Shown one piece after another: positions 1 through 11,953 of a stretch of 64,000 nt of DNA (its first letter is position 1; each line of letters begins with the position of its first letter). Origin of the DNA: Nilaparvata lugens (taxonomy: Eukaryota > Arthropoda > Insecta > Hemiptera > Delphacidae); NCBI RefSeq assembly GCF_014356525.2, contig NC_052511.1, positions 49,615,975 to 49,679,974 of the forward strand. Reading direction: 5' to 3'. The translations under genes were made by a program, and so were the position numbers. The notes under the pieces are model-generated. The model searched no databases. It was not told where the DNA came from and worked only from the letters and a program-made list of their open reading frames with translations.

Positions 1-185
1 TATTGATTATTTCAGTGAAGAATTAGTGATTTCAACCTTCAAAAATGAAGTAGAGAATTAAACACAGGAAATAAACTGAAAATGCAACCAAATAAAAAAA
101 TTGAAATAGTTCACTAAATTATTTTCATTGCCTCCTGTGTTCTAAATCGACAAAACAGTCCAATTTTTTCAAAACCCTCTCTGAA

Positions 186-1045
186 CAACATTGATATGTC
201 CAAAGCTCCGCCAATTTATGTAGATGCATAACAATATAATATCTATAGTTATTATATTACAAATTACTTTTTCATATCATATACAGTTCAATAATTATTT
301 TCTTAGTCTATATTATGTAAATTCATCTATAATTTTGCTGTATTGTAAGCTATTGTATATAAGTGTATAAGCCAGTATATATTATTGTAATCTACATAAA
401 TAAAGTACTCAATCAATCAATCAAACAACCATGAACCTGAATCTCTCTCTCTCTCTCTCTCACTCTCAGAGACATAATCATTTCGTTTGAATTTTCATCA
501 TTTTTCTAGCTCTTATTATTGTAGAACTCTTTAGTTTAATATGATGTTATGTTACTGCTACTGTTATTTATTTATAACGCTAGAACGTGAGTTGAATTTT
601 GTTTAGTTAAACACATGAATAAATGAATCTGAATCTGAATTTGAATCTCACTCTCTCACACACACACACTCTCTCTCTCTCTAGCCTTGAAAAAATCATC
701 AATAAAATTATATCCATTCTCTCATCTCTCTCTCTGAACAACCTTTTTGTAGAAAGTTAGTGGGGAGGATATTTTTAATATTCTTTCCGAAGAATGGACA
801 TTGATATGTCCAAAGCTCCGCCAATTTATGTAGATGCATTACAATATTATCTTGTATAGTTATTCCAAATTGCTTTTCTTCATATCATATACAGTTCATT
901 AATTAATTTCTTAGTTAATGTTGTGAAAATTCATCCAAAACTTTGCTGTATTGTAAGCTATTGTATAAGTGTATAAGCCAGTATATATTGTAATCTACAT
1001 AACTAAAGTACTCAATTAATCAATCAATCAATCAATCAATCTCTC
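186..1045 (+). repeat. Two non-LTR/SINE-like 3' ends with (TCAA)n tails, separated by CT-rich DNA
   Basis: Segments 186-425 and 783-1045 are copies of one sequence beginning ACATTGATATGTCCAAAG and ending GTACTCAATCAATCAATC. The tail of 4-base repeats is typical of non-LTR or SINE 3' ends. A third copy lies in reverse at 15645-15905, and a short one at 52590-52640. CT-rich runs lie between and after (430-470, 650-690, 1040-1175). Positions 1-185 show nothing else. Confidence 0.65.
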
Positions 1046-1571
1046 TCTCTAGTGTTTGTCATACAGGTCTTGTCAGAAATATCTAGCCTTGGAACAATCA
1101 TCAATATAAATCTATTCTACTCTATTTCCCTCTCTCTCTTTTACTCTCTCTATCTCTCTCTAAAAAAACATTAACTGTATCATTGAGAATCTTCAACACA
1201 TCAATCATATCAAGAAGTACACGAATTCCTCCACTAGAAAACTCCAGCAAAATTGTACCAACACAACATCTAATTGCAAATATGTTCGAGGAAAGTAGAA
1301 ACCCGTGAAACATCTCCTCTCTCACTCTCCCCTACTTCTTTCACCATCTTCTCTCTCTTTCTCTCCTCGAAAAAAGAACGGATATAACAGGAAACCAGAC
1401 GGAAGAATGCCAGCTATTCGGTCTCTCAAGCCTTGTTTTCAGGTCGGCTATAAACTACCTACGAATCTCTTTAAAAAGTAATAAATAATAAAAGAGATGA
1501 GCGACTAGAAAAAGACAGGAGATGAGAAATCTCTTTAAAAAGTGATGAATAATTGAAGAGAGATGAGAGAC
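1046..1571. other. CT-rich non-coding stretch, no gene seen
   Basis: Alternating CT-rich and mixed sequence with a local near-duplication (about 1490-1570, containing AATCTCTTTAAAAAGT twice). A short minus-strand open frame has no family features. Confidence 0.5.
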
Positions 1572-2235
1572 TATAGTCCGTCCCACGTTAAAATGGCAGT
1601 GTTTGATTAGCAATGGTGCTGCTATCCTTGTCTATCATTCAACAAAGCGGATAGCGCTATCTCTTTCTCGCTTTGATCTGTTGCTAGATCGTCTTTAACG
1701 TGTTTGTCTCTTTGGTCTCAGAATTTTATAGTTTTTTTCGAAGTTTGGAGTTTTCTGAATAATTTCAATTGATTTAATTCAATTTGGAAGTATTTTTTTA
1801 AAAATGATTTTTTTGAGTTTTGAATTGTAAATTGAGTGTGTAACTGAAGAATGTTGAAGTGACACATAACCTAGCTACATTTGGACAGTTGTAGAAATTA
1901 GAATTGGAACCGTTTGGGCTTATAAGCCTGTGGTACTTTTCTGTAAGTTGTGTGATTCTGAATGATCAAATAAAATAAAATAAACAAGTTTGAATAAATA
2001 ATTATTTATTAATATATAATAATAATAAATTCAATATAATAATAATTTCATCTCAATTATGAAAATTCATCATTGAAAAATATAAATTGATTATTTTAAA
2101 CTAGAATGAACAGTTAATATTACATCAATAAACCTGTATCAGCTACCGTCTATAGTAGGCATTGACAAGACAGAGGATTGGCAACGTTGTTCTGCTATCT
2201 TTCTCCACTGCCATTATAACGTGGATCTCACTATA
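1572..2235. mobile_element. MITE family 1, full copy with about 30-bp terminal inverted repeats
   Basis: The ends TATAGTCCGTCCCACGTTA and TAACGTGGATCTCACTATA are inverted repeats extending about 30 bases inward to GGCAGTG/CACTGCC. There is no coding sequence, so this is a non-autonomous DNA element. A target TA duplication is possible but overlaps the TATA ends. Other copies: 25676-26049, partial 28815-28913, and end fragments near 3640, 9550 and 53775. Confidence 0.7.
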
Positions 2236-2471
2236 TAGAAAGAGAGAGAAGATGAGGAATCTTGTCGGTTCGTTAATCCATTCCATGTTGCTAGATTATT
2301 CTTGAGTAGCTGTACTGATTTTCACTTCAAACTGACATCATTCTATATGCATTACATTAATGCTCCCCATTAAGCTAATGCTGAAACAGTTGAAGTGAAC
2401 CTCATTCAAGTTAGCGGAATCTCTGATTTTTTCAATGGCATTTTAATCAAAAATCTACTTCGTGAAGATAA

Positions 2472-2880
2472 TTGACCGAGCGAAGTGAGGTCTAAGATTC
2501 AAGTCGACGGTTTGGCAATTCTCTTAATGTTTAAAAGTTTAAATGTTTATAAGTTGCTTATTTACGACGAAACGCGGTAATAGATTTTCATGAAATTTGA
2601 CAGGTATGTTCCTTTTTTAATTGCGCGTCGACGTATATACAAGGTTTTGGAAATTTTGCATTTCAAGGATAATATAAAAGGAAAAAGGAGCCTCCTTCAT
2701 ACGCCAATATTAGAGTAAAAATCAGACTATAGAATTATTCATCATAAATCAGCTGACAAGTGATTACACAGATGTGTGGAGAAACCAGTCTATTGCTGTA
2801 TTTCCATAAGGTCTATAGTTTCAATCAGGTACTTGTGGATGAGAATACTGCGTGAGGTCTACTGTTCACAGAACTACTAG
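2472..2880 (+). mobile_element. Helitron-like family H1, full-length 0.4 kb copy
   Basis: It runs from TTGACCGAGCGAAGTGAGG to CACAGAACTACTAG, followed by T, with A before the start. The CTAG/T end and A-T insertion point fit rolling-circle (Helitron) elements, but the 5' end is TT rather than TC, so the class is tentative. No coding capacity. Other copies: 8472-8895, 16534-18496 (interrupted), 27229-28465 (interrupted), 39982-40144 (truncated), 50088-50502. Confidence 0.6.
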
Positions 2881-3011
2881 TTAAGGACTGAACATTTTGT
2901 GAAGTGAACAACTACAAGACTTGACCTATTTCGGACTATGTGTAACCTTATCTAAATTTGGGAGAGGAATAGCACAAGGTTCACTATCATTTTGATGATG
3001 TACTTATTTTA

Positions 3012-3603
3012 TCTATATATATATATATATAAAAGCGAAATGGCACTCACTCACTGACTGACTGACTGACTGACTGACTCACTCACTCACTCACTCGCAT
3101 AACTAAAAATCTACCGGACCAAAAACGTTCAAATTTGGTAGGTATGTTCAGTGGCCCTTTAGAGGCGCAATAAGAAATCTTTTGGCAATATTTTAACTCC
3201 ACGGGTGTTTTAAGGGTTTAAAGTTCGTCTTTTAGCATGTATATTCTCTTCTCCCAATCTCTTAATTATAATTGAAATTTCCATATCATATATGTTACTA
3301 TAGAACTATAATCTAGATAGAGTACCTCTTCGAAACAGTTGTTAACTGGCAACTAAATTAATATTTTTGTCAGGTTGGCATTAAGTTGAGTTGACTTGTT
3401 AGGTTGGCACCAAGTTGAGGATTTAAATGCATTTATCGCGGAAAAATTGATTGGGCACTGCTACTTCAATCCTGGGAATATTATATTACTAGCCCTCAGG
3501 CACGCTTCGCTCGCCACATCCGTTTAGTCAGACGTTTAGTCTGGACCCCGACTGGATTGTCCTATGATAAAAATGCTCAAATGAAAAATGCAGGCGAGCG
3601 AAG
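3012..3603 (+). mobile_element. Helitron family A, 3'-truncated
   Basis: It begins with TCTATATATATATATAT followed by AAAAGCGAAATGGCACTCAC and a (CACT/GACT)n stretch, the usual look of an insect Helitron 5' end. Near 3490 an inverted copy of the family's 3' end (ACTAGCCCTCAGGC...) is embedded, as in the 16677 copy. The terminal hairpin and CTAG are lost at the 3' side. Confidence 0.7.
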
Positions 3604-3740
3604 CGAGTGAATCAATAAAAAATAAGTTAGCTCCTATAGTTAGGTTCACGTTATAATGACAGTGATGAAAGATAGGATAACATCGTTCCCGATACTGTAT
3701 TCTCAAACGTATTGAGTAAGCAATAATTGTCAGTGTCTTA

Positions 3741-4432
3741 TCCTATACTATTAAACGAGCAATTTCTGTTTAGATGTTTGGATGTTTATATGTTTGTTTT
3801 CCACCGGATCTCGAAAACGGCTCCAACGATTCTCACGAAATTCAGAACATAGTAGGTTTATAATATAAAGATTCGATTGCACTAGGTCTCATCCCTGGAA
3901 AAACTCTCTGAAGGACATTAAAAGGATAATTCATCCTTGGAAGAACAGATTTCGTCGTCTGTCGATAACAGAAGATGCGTGTGCCTGTGCGGGAGATCAA
4001 CTGTGTGATCATTCAAACAGCTTACCGTATCTCGCGAAAAATATTATCTAGAAATTTTAATTGACTCTATCAAAATAATCTGATTTGTTGACATGACATG
4101 GTTTATCACTCTAAATTAGAGTATATCATAATATTCAAAGTTAATCATTATTTTACAGTTTTAAGTGATTAGTGAGTGCTATTTCGTTATTCAATTTGGT
4201 TTGTAAACAATCTAAATTAGAACTTTTCTGTTTTTTAATATTTTGACTGAAAATTGGACCTCAATTCAAGTGTATGGAACATAACTACTTTTTGGACCAT
4301 TTATAGTGTATAAATCAAAATTCGGGGAAGAAACAGTTTTGGGCTGTGCCTGTTTGTCCTTCCCCAATCATTTTGAAGAATTGTGCTCTGTTTATCAATA
4401 AATAAATAACGAGCGGAGCTCGGTGCCCCGAT
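3741..4432 (+). mobile_element. Helitron-like family B copy
   Basis: It starts TCCTATACTATTAAACGAGC after an A and ends GAGCTCGGTGCCCCGAT with a small CGG/CCG hairpin. Internal text ATCTCGAAAACGGCTCC is common to rolling-circle elements. Other copies at 6213-7126, 11553-11953, 18647-19353 and 57637-58341 share both ends. No protein is encoded. A piece of MITE 1 lies just before it (3638-3720). Confidence 0.6.
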
Positions 4433-4528
4433 TTGTATAGATAATATCAAGAAATTTGGAAACTGACATTTGGTTACTGGAAGGCCTTGAATATTTTGCA
4501 GAATATTTTTGAGTAGAGGTTCACTTAC

Positions 4529-4585
4529 TTGACGTACAGTGGGACTTGCTGATATTTTGATAGGAGGTGGGACCTTCTGGCTAAC
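4529..4585 (-). CDS. Exon-like segment, unidentified
   Basis: On the minus strand a 57-base open segment lies between a strong acceptor (TGATTATGTTTCAG) and a consensus donor (CAA/GTAAGTG). It would encode VSQKVPPPIKISASPTVRQ. It lies about 100 bases from the end of a Helitron-like element and on the same strand as the LRR gene, so it could be one of that gene's downstream exons. The length is too short for a family assignment. Confidence 0.25.
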
Positions 4586-4739
4586 CTGAAACATAATCAA
4601 GATCGCGAATGTAACACTGTTTTTCATGAATGAAACGTAGCGAAGATGTTATATCACCAGTTATTTATTACTAGAAACTCAGTTTCTGATCTTGAAAAAA
4701 CAAGATAAATCAAAAAATTAATCAAACTTAATAAAATTT

Positions 4740-5600
4740 AGTTAAATTTCAGTTAATTTAAACTATCCACAGATGGAAATTACTGAATATTGCAATTATT
4801 CAAATGCTAATGAATTAATTATTATTATTAAACGAAAATCCAAATCAAATGCTGTAATTCACCCCGAAGACTTCTGCTACTGCAAATATTGACAACAGGG
4901 TAAACAGCTAGATAGAAATTCGATGAGCGCTACTATTCAAAAATTATTTGTCAGCCCGGGAATCGAACCTAGTACCTCCTAATTGCCGGTCAGGAATGCT
5001 TACCCTTACACCAAACTGACAATCTCTGGATAGCAGCGCTCATTTTATACGAAGCCATAGCGGCCAGTCAGTCTACAGATGGAAATTACTGAAATATTGC
5101 AATTATTCAAATGCTAATGAATTAATTATTATTATTAAACGAGAATCCAAATTAAATGCTGTAATTCACCCCGAAGACTTCTGCTACTGCAAATATTGAC
5201 AACAGGTCAATTAATTAGCATTTGAATAATTGCAATATCTCAGTAATTTCCATGTGTAGACTGGCTGGCCGCTATGGCTTCGTATAAAATGAGCGCTGCT
5301 ATCCAGAGATTGTCAGATTGGTATAAGGGTAAGCATTCCCGACCGGCAATTGGGAGATACTGGGTTCGATTCCCGGGCTGACAAATAATTTTTGAATAGT
5401 AGCGCTCATCGAATTTCCATCTAGCTGTTTACCCTGTTGTCAATATTTGCAGTAGCAGAAGTCTTCGGGGTGAATTACAGCATTTAATTTGGATTATCGT
5501 TTAATAATATTAATTAATTCATTTAATTTTATTTACAGCATATAATTTGGATTTTCGTTTAATAATAATAATTAGTTTAAATTATCTCCATAATTCAATT
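4740..5600. mobile_element. Two tRNA-derived SINEs in opposite orientation
   Basis: A minus-strand copy (about 4826-5072) and a plus-strand copy (about 5263-5506) face each other across a duplicated AT-rich flank, making a large imperfect palindrome. The tRNA-like part contains a B box (GGTTCGATTCCCGGGCTG on the plus copy) and an A-box-like TGGTATAAGGG. A conserved 5' extension GTATAAAATGAGCGCTGCTA and a 3' body with GTAGCAGAAGTCTTCGGGG flank it. Another copy is at 45103-45360. Confidence 0.75.
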
Positions 5601-5639
5601 TTATTTCTCATTTAATTTTTCTAATAGAAACTCAGTTTC

Positions 5640-6212
5640 TGGTCTTACACTATTAGCAATCTTCACTAATCCAGAATCTCAAACTAAGAGTAGCAGAGCA
5701 TACACTGTAAAAGAAGTCATGTGATTGATAGTTGGCTGACCTTTCAAAATAGAAGACTGTCAACCTGTCATTGGCCGAGACAAGACACGCCCATTTTCTC
5801 GACCAATGACAGACAGCCTTTCGCTTTAAACCAGTGGGTCCGCTCATATCTCACCATCATTCATTCTCCCATCGCCCGTGAACAAGTCCAGGACTCAAGA
5901 GGGCATCATCTTCACGTACAATTAAAAATTCAATTCATGTCATTCAATAACAAATATTGTGAAAGTGAATTTTTATAATTTAGAGCAAATTTTCTGGTGT
6001 TCATTATACTTTTCATAGTCCAAACACGATTTGACAACCATGCAGAGGTAGGAAAGGATAAAGCTATCTGCTTTGCCAAATGACAGATAAGGATAGCAAT
6101 CTAATGTTAATCATTGGATTAACATGGTGCTGACTTTATTACTTAACTCACTATAATAGAAGCTACTTAACCCTGTGTTCACCATGTTTCAAACAAAAGA
6201 GTATCAATGATA
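5640..6212. other. No gene; diverged repeat containing GGCCGAGACAAG
   Basis: Segment 5700-5870 shares phrases with 9130-9240, 54640-54730, 61550-61650 and 62170-62270 (for example TCTCGGCCAATCACAG in one orientation). This marks a scattered, poorly preserved repeat. The overlapping open frames on both strands are products of it. Confidence 0.4.
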
Positions 6213-7126
6213 TCCTATTATATTAAGCGAGCAATTTCTGTATATATCTGGTTATTTTTATATCGGACTATTTTTATATCTGGTTATTTATGTTTTACGG
6301 ATCTCGAAAACGGCTCTAACGATTTTCACGAAATTTGGAACATAGTAGGTTTATGATATAAAGATTCGATTGCACTAGGTCTCATTCTTTGGAAAACTTG
6401 CTGAACGACATTAAAAGGATAATTCATCCTTGGAAAACAGATGATACTTTCGTCGTCTCTCGATAACAGAAGATGCGTGTGCCTGTGTGGGAGAGAGACA
6501 GAATTATTTCCAGCTGTGTAATCATAATCAATCAGCGAGAAATTTTATCTAGCTAGACAATTTAATCGATTTGATCAACAAATTCAAATTTATTTCTCAA
6601 AAAACATGCACAATTATAATAATCTAATATTATAACACCTAAAAATAATACAAGAAAAATACTATTAAATATATAAAATGATCCCAAAACTGCAGTATAT
6701 ATTTTGTTATGTTCATCTATGTTTAAGGAGTAGCCTACAAGGTAAAACCTGTGCGTAGACATAATCTGATTTGTTGACATCTCATGATAATCCTCCTAAA
6801 CTAGAGTATATCATAATTTTCAAAGCTGATCATTATTTGACAATTTAAAGTGATTAGTGAGTGTTATTTTGTTATTCATTTGGTTTGTATATAATCTAAA
6901 TTATAATTTTCTTTTTTTCAAATGTTTGAACAGAAAATTGAACCTGAATTCAAGTGTATGGACATTACCTACTTTCTGGACTATTTATAGTGTATAAATC
7001 AAAATTCGGGAAAGAAACAGTTTTGGGCTGTGCCTGTTAGACTAGTACTTCCCCAATCATTTTAAAGAGTGTTTGGTTCATCAAAAGTCGATAAATAAAT
7101 AACGAGCTAAGCTCGGTGCCCCGATA
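6213..7126 (+). mobile_element. Helitron-like family B copy, abutting a minisatellite
   Basis: It starts TCCTATTATATTAAGCGAGC and ends GCTCGGTGCCCCGATAT. Four bases later the 16-bp array at 7131 begins. Confidence 0.6.
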
Positions 7127-7130
7127 TTTG

Positions 7131-7921
7131 TTCTTCACGATGCCTATTTTTCACGATGCCTATTTTTCACGATGCCTATTTTTCACGATGCCTATTTTTC
7201 ACGATGCCTATTTTTCACGATGCCTATTTTTCACGATGCCTATTTTTCACGATGCCTATTTTTCACGATGCCTATTTTTCACGATGCCTATTTTTCACGA
7301 TGCCTATTTTTCACGATGCCTTTTTTCACGATGCCTTTTTTCACGATGCCTATTTTTCACGATGCCTATTTTTCACGATGCCTATTTTTCAAGATGCCTA
7401 TTTTTCACGATGCCTATTTTTCACGATGCCTATTTTTCACGATGCCTATTTTTCACAATGCCTATTTTTCACGATGCCTATTTTTCACGATGCCTATTTT
7501 CACGATGCCTATTTTTCACGATGCCTATTTTTCACGATGCCTATTTTTCACGATGCCTATTTTCACGATGCCTATTTTTCACGATGCCTATTTTTCACGA
7601 TGCCTATTTTCACGATGCCTATTTTTCAAGATGCCTATTTTCACGATGCTATTTTTCACGATGCCTATTTTTCACGATGCCTATTTTTCACGATGCCTAT
7701 TTTCACGATGCCTATTTTTCACGATGCCTATTTTTCACGATGCCTATTTTCACGATGCCTATTTTTCACGATGCCTATTTTTCACGATGCCTATTTTTCA
7801 CGATGCCTATTTTTCACGATGCCTATTTTTCACGATGCCTATTTTCACGATGCCTATTTTCACGATGCCTATTTTTCACGATGCCTATTTTTCACGATGC
7901 CTATTTTTCACGATGCCTATT
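7131..7921. repeat. 16-bp minisatellite, about 49 copies
   Basis: The unit is CACGATGCCTATTTTT, with a few 14-15-base variants (one T or A lost, or CAAGATG). Because 16 is not a multiple of 3 and the unit has no stop, all three plus frames stay open, giving spurious frames of 264-305 codons. Confidence 0.95.
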
Positions 7922-8471
7922 GTACAGTGTTGTATTTTATGGCAAATAAATATTCTTATTCTTTGAAATCCCAATTTTTCGTATCCAACAACCGTTTCCC
8001 AAGTCTAATTTGGGGACGTCGTCTCGACACAGATTCAGGAGGCAGTCGCCCCACTTCACCCCTCCTTCCATAACCTCTAACGCGCGTGCGCAATTAAATA
8101 ATTGTCTAACAGTAAAAAAGTAGTAGAGACAAAACACTTCTGCTGTGCCATTTTCAAGAGTTATTACGCACCAATTACAGTTCTGCTGATAATAATGTAG
8201 TAGCTTGTAGTGTAGGTCCCTTATAGTGACATTCACTTTAAATTGTCAGAATTAGTTAAATGGGAAGCATTGATGTATTTTCATGAAGAATGCTGACAGT
8301 TTGAAATGAAATTACTCACTAGTTGAAATTTTCTCTTCGCAAAATATTTTCACTGCATTTTTATGAAGGTTTCACTTAGTCCTCTCTGTATACTTATTTA
8401 TTTCTCTTTTCCTCTTCGTCAAATTGCAGTTTTAATTTTATTTGTCCTGCTTATCTTCTACTAATGTATTA
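7922..8471. other. No gene seen
   Basis: Mixed AT-rich sequence. A 99-codon minus frame at 7937-8236 has no recognisable motif, codon signal or splice context. Confidence 0.4.
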
Positions 8472-8895
8472 CTAGTAGTTCTGTGAGCAGTAGACCTCAC
8501 GCAGTATTCTCATCCACAAGTACCTGATTGAAACTATAGACCTTATGGAAATACAGCAATAGACTGGCTTCTCCACACATCTGTGTAATCACTTGTCAGC
8601 TGATTAATGATGAATAATTCTATAGTTGATTTTTACTCTAATATTGGCGTATAAAGGAGGCTCCTTTTTCCTTTTATATTATCCTTGAAATGCAAAATTT
8701 CCAAAAACCTTGTATATACGTCGACGCGCAATTAAAAAAGGAACATACCTGTCAAATTTCATGAAAATCTATTACCGCGTTTCGCTGTAAATGCGCAACA
8801 TATAAATAAATAAACATATAAACATTTAATCATTTAACATTAAGAGAAATGCCAAACCGTCGACTTGAATCTCAGACCTAACTTCGCTCGGGCAA
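8472..8895 (-). mobile_element. Helitron-like family H1, full-length copy
   Basis: Same element as 2472-2880, in reverse. CTAG lies at 8472-8475 after A, and the 5' end TTGCCCGAGCGAAG ends at 8895. Uninterrupted, so it is a useful reference for the split copies. Confidence 0.6.
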
Positions 8896-9777
8896 TTACT
8901 TGTTGTCTCGTATTCTGCATTTTTGAATCAGTTATCTTGAATTTATGTTTGATTAGTTCTTGTTTACCAGTATGTTTTTATGTTGTACATTAACAACCTC
9001 ATTAAGACCATTAAGCTGGCCTTATCAATCATTATTATTTAAAGTTAATCTCTATTTTTTTGATCTTCTGCATTCAGGAATTCCCTGTAAGAGTGATTAA
9101 TTCTCTGCTAAGTGTAGTCATAATGTTTTTCTACGTCATTTTGGAGGCCTACGATTGGCCATAAGCTTTCGACCAATAGAGGCTGAGCTCTACTGCCATT
9201 GGCCGAGACAAGGCACGCTCAAGCATTCCAAATAATATTGTCATGAGACCGGTTGGCAATAACCAATGAAGAGAAACTTAGTAACTAGCAAAACCAAATG
9301 AAATAATGAAGAAGAATATGAGATTTTTGATAATTAATATGAGAAAGAATTCTTCATAATCTTCTCCTTCTTCTTCTTCTTCTTCTTCTTCTTCTTCTTC
9401 TTCTTCTTCTTCTTCTTCTTCTTCTTCTTCTTCTTCTTCTTCTTCTTCTTCTTCAAAATATTCAATCTCAATTATAAAAATGTATTATTGAAAAAAATAT
9501 ATTGGCGATTGAACTATACTTGATTATTAGAAAAAAGAATGATCAGTTAATAGTAAATCAAATATACCAGTCTCGGCTATCCTTTATCAAAGGCAAAGAA
9601 TCAGCAACGCTCTTCTTCTATCTTTCTCCACCGCCATGGACCTTACCATAACTGCTTCGTGAAGCTGCTTTATCAAGCTAACTTTTATTTAAGCTTCGCG
9701 GTATATAAATGATTAATTTCTCATCAATCCTCAATATTAATATTTCATGAATACTAATAATTTTTTATTGTTCACAG
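8896..9777. repeat. (CTT)n microsatellite and MITE 1 remnant
   Basis: 9367-9454 is an almost perfect (CTT)n of about 29 units. 9540-9655 resembles the right end of MITE family 1 (CTTCTATCTTTCTCCACCGC). The rest is AT-rich with no gene. Confidence 0.7.
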
Positions 9778-9819
9778 GTAAACCACTGACCAAAAACCCA
9801 TCAAAAGTGCGTAAGCCAC
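9778..9819 (+). other. Exon-like 42-base segment
   Basis: Bounded by TATTGTTCACAG and GTAAGTTA; it would encode a lysine/proline-rich piece (KPLTKNPSKVRKP). No neighbour exon was found, so it is listed only because both splice signals are strong. Confidence 0.15.
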
Positions 9820-10039
9820 GTAAGTTAATAGTCAATATAACCACAACATTGAGAAGCATAACACTGCTTATTAAAATGATTAAAAAACATTCCTCCAACT
9901 CAGAATCTCTAGCTTTAGAAAAATTTTGTTTGCTGACTGCTTATTCACCCCATCAACTCTCATGATAACTTATGAAATACCACCGTTAACTCCAAAGGAA
10001 ATCATTAGTTACCCAGCAGAATATTATTATTTTTCGCAA

Positions 10040-10870
10040 TCATCATTTTCTGTTTCGTGCCAACATCTCTTTCATTTCTTCTATTACCTCTTGTAATCAT
10101 CATCAATTTTCTTCACAATCCATTATCCTTCTTACGTCCTCATCTATTCTTCGTAATAATCATCAATTTTACAATCCTTCATCCTTCTTACATCTTATTC
10201 TATCCTTCGTAATAATCGTCAATTTTACAATCCATTATCTTTCTTACGTCTTCCTCTATCCTTCTCAATAATCATCAATTTTACAATTCTTCATATTTCT
10301 TAAGTCTTCTAATATCCTTCCTCATAATCATCAATTTAACAATTCTTCATCCTTCTTACGTCCTCATCTATCCTTAGTTATAATAAACAATTTTCTCTAC
10401 AATCCATTATCTTTTCACATCTTATTCTATCCTCCGTAATAATCATCGATGAATTTCACAATCCATTATATGTCCTTATTTTTATTGTGCAAAATACTAA
10501 AATCATAATATAGTTATGACATTGGAGGAAAAAATAGGCTGAGCCTGTACTATTTCTCTCCAAAAAATGTTGATAAAAAGTTAATGTTGTCCAAAGTTTG
10601 AGGTTATGATATCACACACTGCTTCTTCACTCTTGATTTTTCATCCAGGAATAATATTGAAAGATTTAGAATTTTGGAGGTTGACATAATATTTCAAATG
10701 AATCACAGAATGTATCACAGTGAATAAAAACCTTTAGAAATATTACACTTACTTGAAAAATTTTATTTTGTCCTCTTCTATCCTTTGTAACAATCATAAA
10801 TCTGTCCTTTTCGATTAACTATTCTTCCATCCTTCGTGACAATTATCAATTATCTTCATCAGTTCTCATG
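10040..10870. repeat. Degenerate tandem array of about 62-bp units
   Basis: Phrases such as CGTAATAATCATCAATTTTAC and ATCCTTCTTACGTC recur about every 60 bases from 10075 to 10475 and again near 10770-10860. 10495-10600 carries a non-LTR-like tail (GAGGAAAAAATAGGCTGAGCC) also seen at 25100. No coding sequence. Confidence 0.6.
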
Positions 10871-11552
10871 ATAACTGCTCCTAAATGTCAGTGGGTCACA
10901 GTTCTTTGATCTTTAATTATATGTTTCTATCTTTAGCGTACTAGGCTAGTTTGATACAGTTTTTATTCAACCCTGTGCAGTTTTCTATAGTTTTTAAACA
11001 GTTCTTCATACATTTCAGTGCAATAAGTTTCAAATAATGTACAGTTCAGTTATGAGTAATGGGGTATTGTAAAGTACGGGATTAGAAACTATGACAAGGC
11101 AATATGAAGGTAATTATGTAGACAATAGACAAAAATTCTATTCCTCTATGGTGAGACGTTTGATCTGTCATTCAAGATTTTAAAAAGATTTGTAACCAAA
11201 TCAAAAATCATCCTTATTCCACAACACGGTAAGTTCAAAAATAATAAATAATATAAAATACAAATGATTAAGTAGCCTACTTTAATTAGGATTTCATGAA
11301 TCCATGATTGTTTCGAATCAAAACATTTTACATCGCCATTGATCTGTGGAAAATTCATTCTCACTTTCTCGAATCAATGAATTTCAGGTCCATTAATACG
11401 TTGAAAATTCATAATTTTCAAAATTTATTCATTTTATGTCAATTGGTGCTGACTTTTTGATGCATTTTTTATAACGTTTTGCTGTTACCATGTAATTTTG
11501 CTCGTGAGGTGATCTCGAATAGAAAAAATGTCATAATATTTGATAATTCATA
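10871..11552. other. No gene seen
   Basis: AT-rich unique-looking sequence without coding or structural signals. Confidence 0.4.
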
Positions 11553-11953
11553 TCCTATTATATTAAGCGAGCGATTTCTGTATTTATATATCTGGTTATT
11601 TCTATATCTGGCTATTTTTATATCTGGTTATTCATGTTCAACGGATCTCGAAAACGGCTCTAACGATTTTCACGAAATTTGGAACAAAGTAGGTTTATGA
11701 TATAAAGATTCGATTGCTCTAGGTCTCATCCTTGGGAAAACTCGCTGAACGACATTAAAAGGATAATTTCATCCTTGGCTGAAACAGCTGTGTATAGTAG
11801 AAAAGTGAGTATGTGAAAAATCAAAATATCGCATCCCCGAAATTCATAAGATGACGTATAGCCAGCTGTGAAATATAAACACGATCATTTTAGAGGATTG
11901 TGTTCTGTTTATCAATAAATAAAAATAACGAGCAAAACTTTGTGCCCCGATAT
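11553..11953 (+). mobile_element. Helitron-like family B, internally deleted copy
   Basis: It has the TCCTATTATATTAAGCGAGC start and a TGTGCCCCGATATT end, but is only 0.4 kb against 0.7-0.9 kb for other copies. Confidence 0.55.

Noticed and set aside
5653..5978. Overlapping frames on both strands
   Set aside because: Belong to a scattered repeat; no codon bias or motif.
7116..8073. Three overlapping plus-strand frames of 264-305 codons (MPIFHDAYFSRCLFFT repeats)
   Set aside because: They are the three frames of a 16-bp tandem repeat with no stop; the same 16 residues appear in all.
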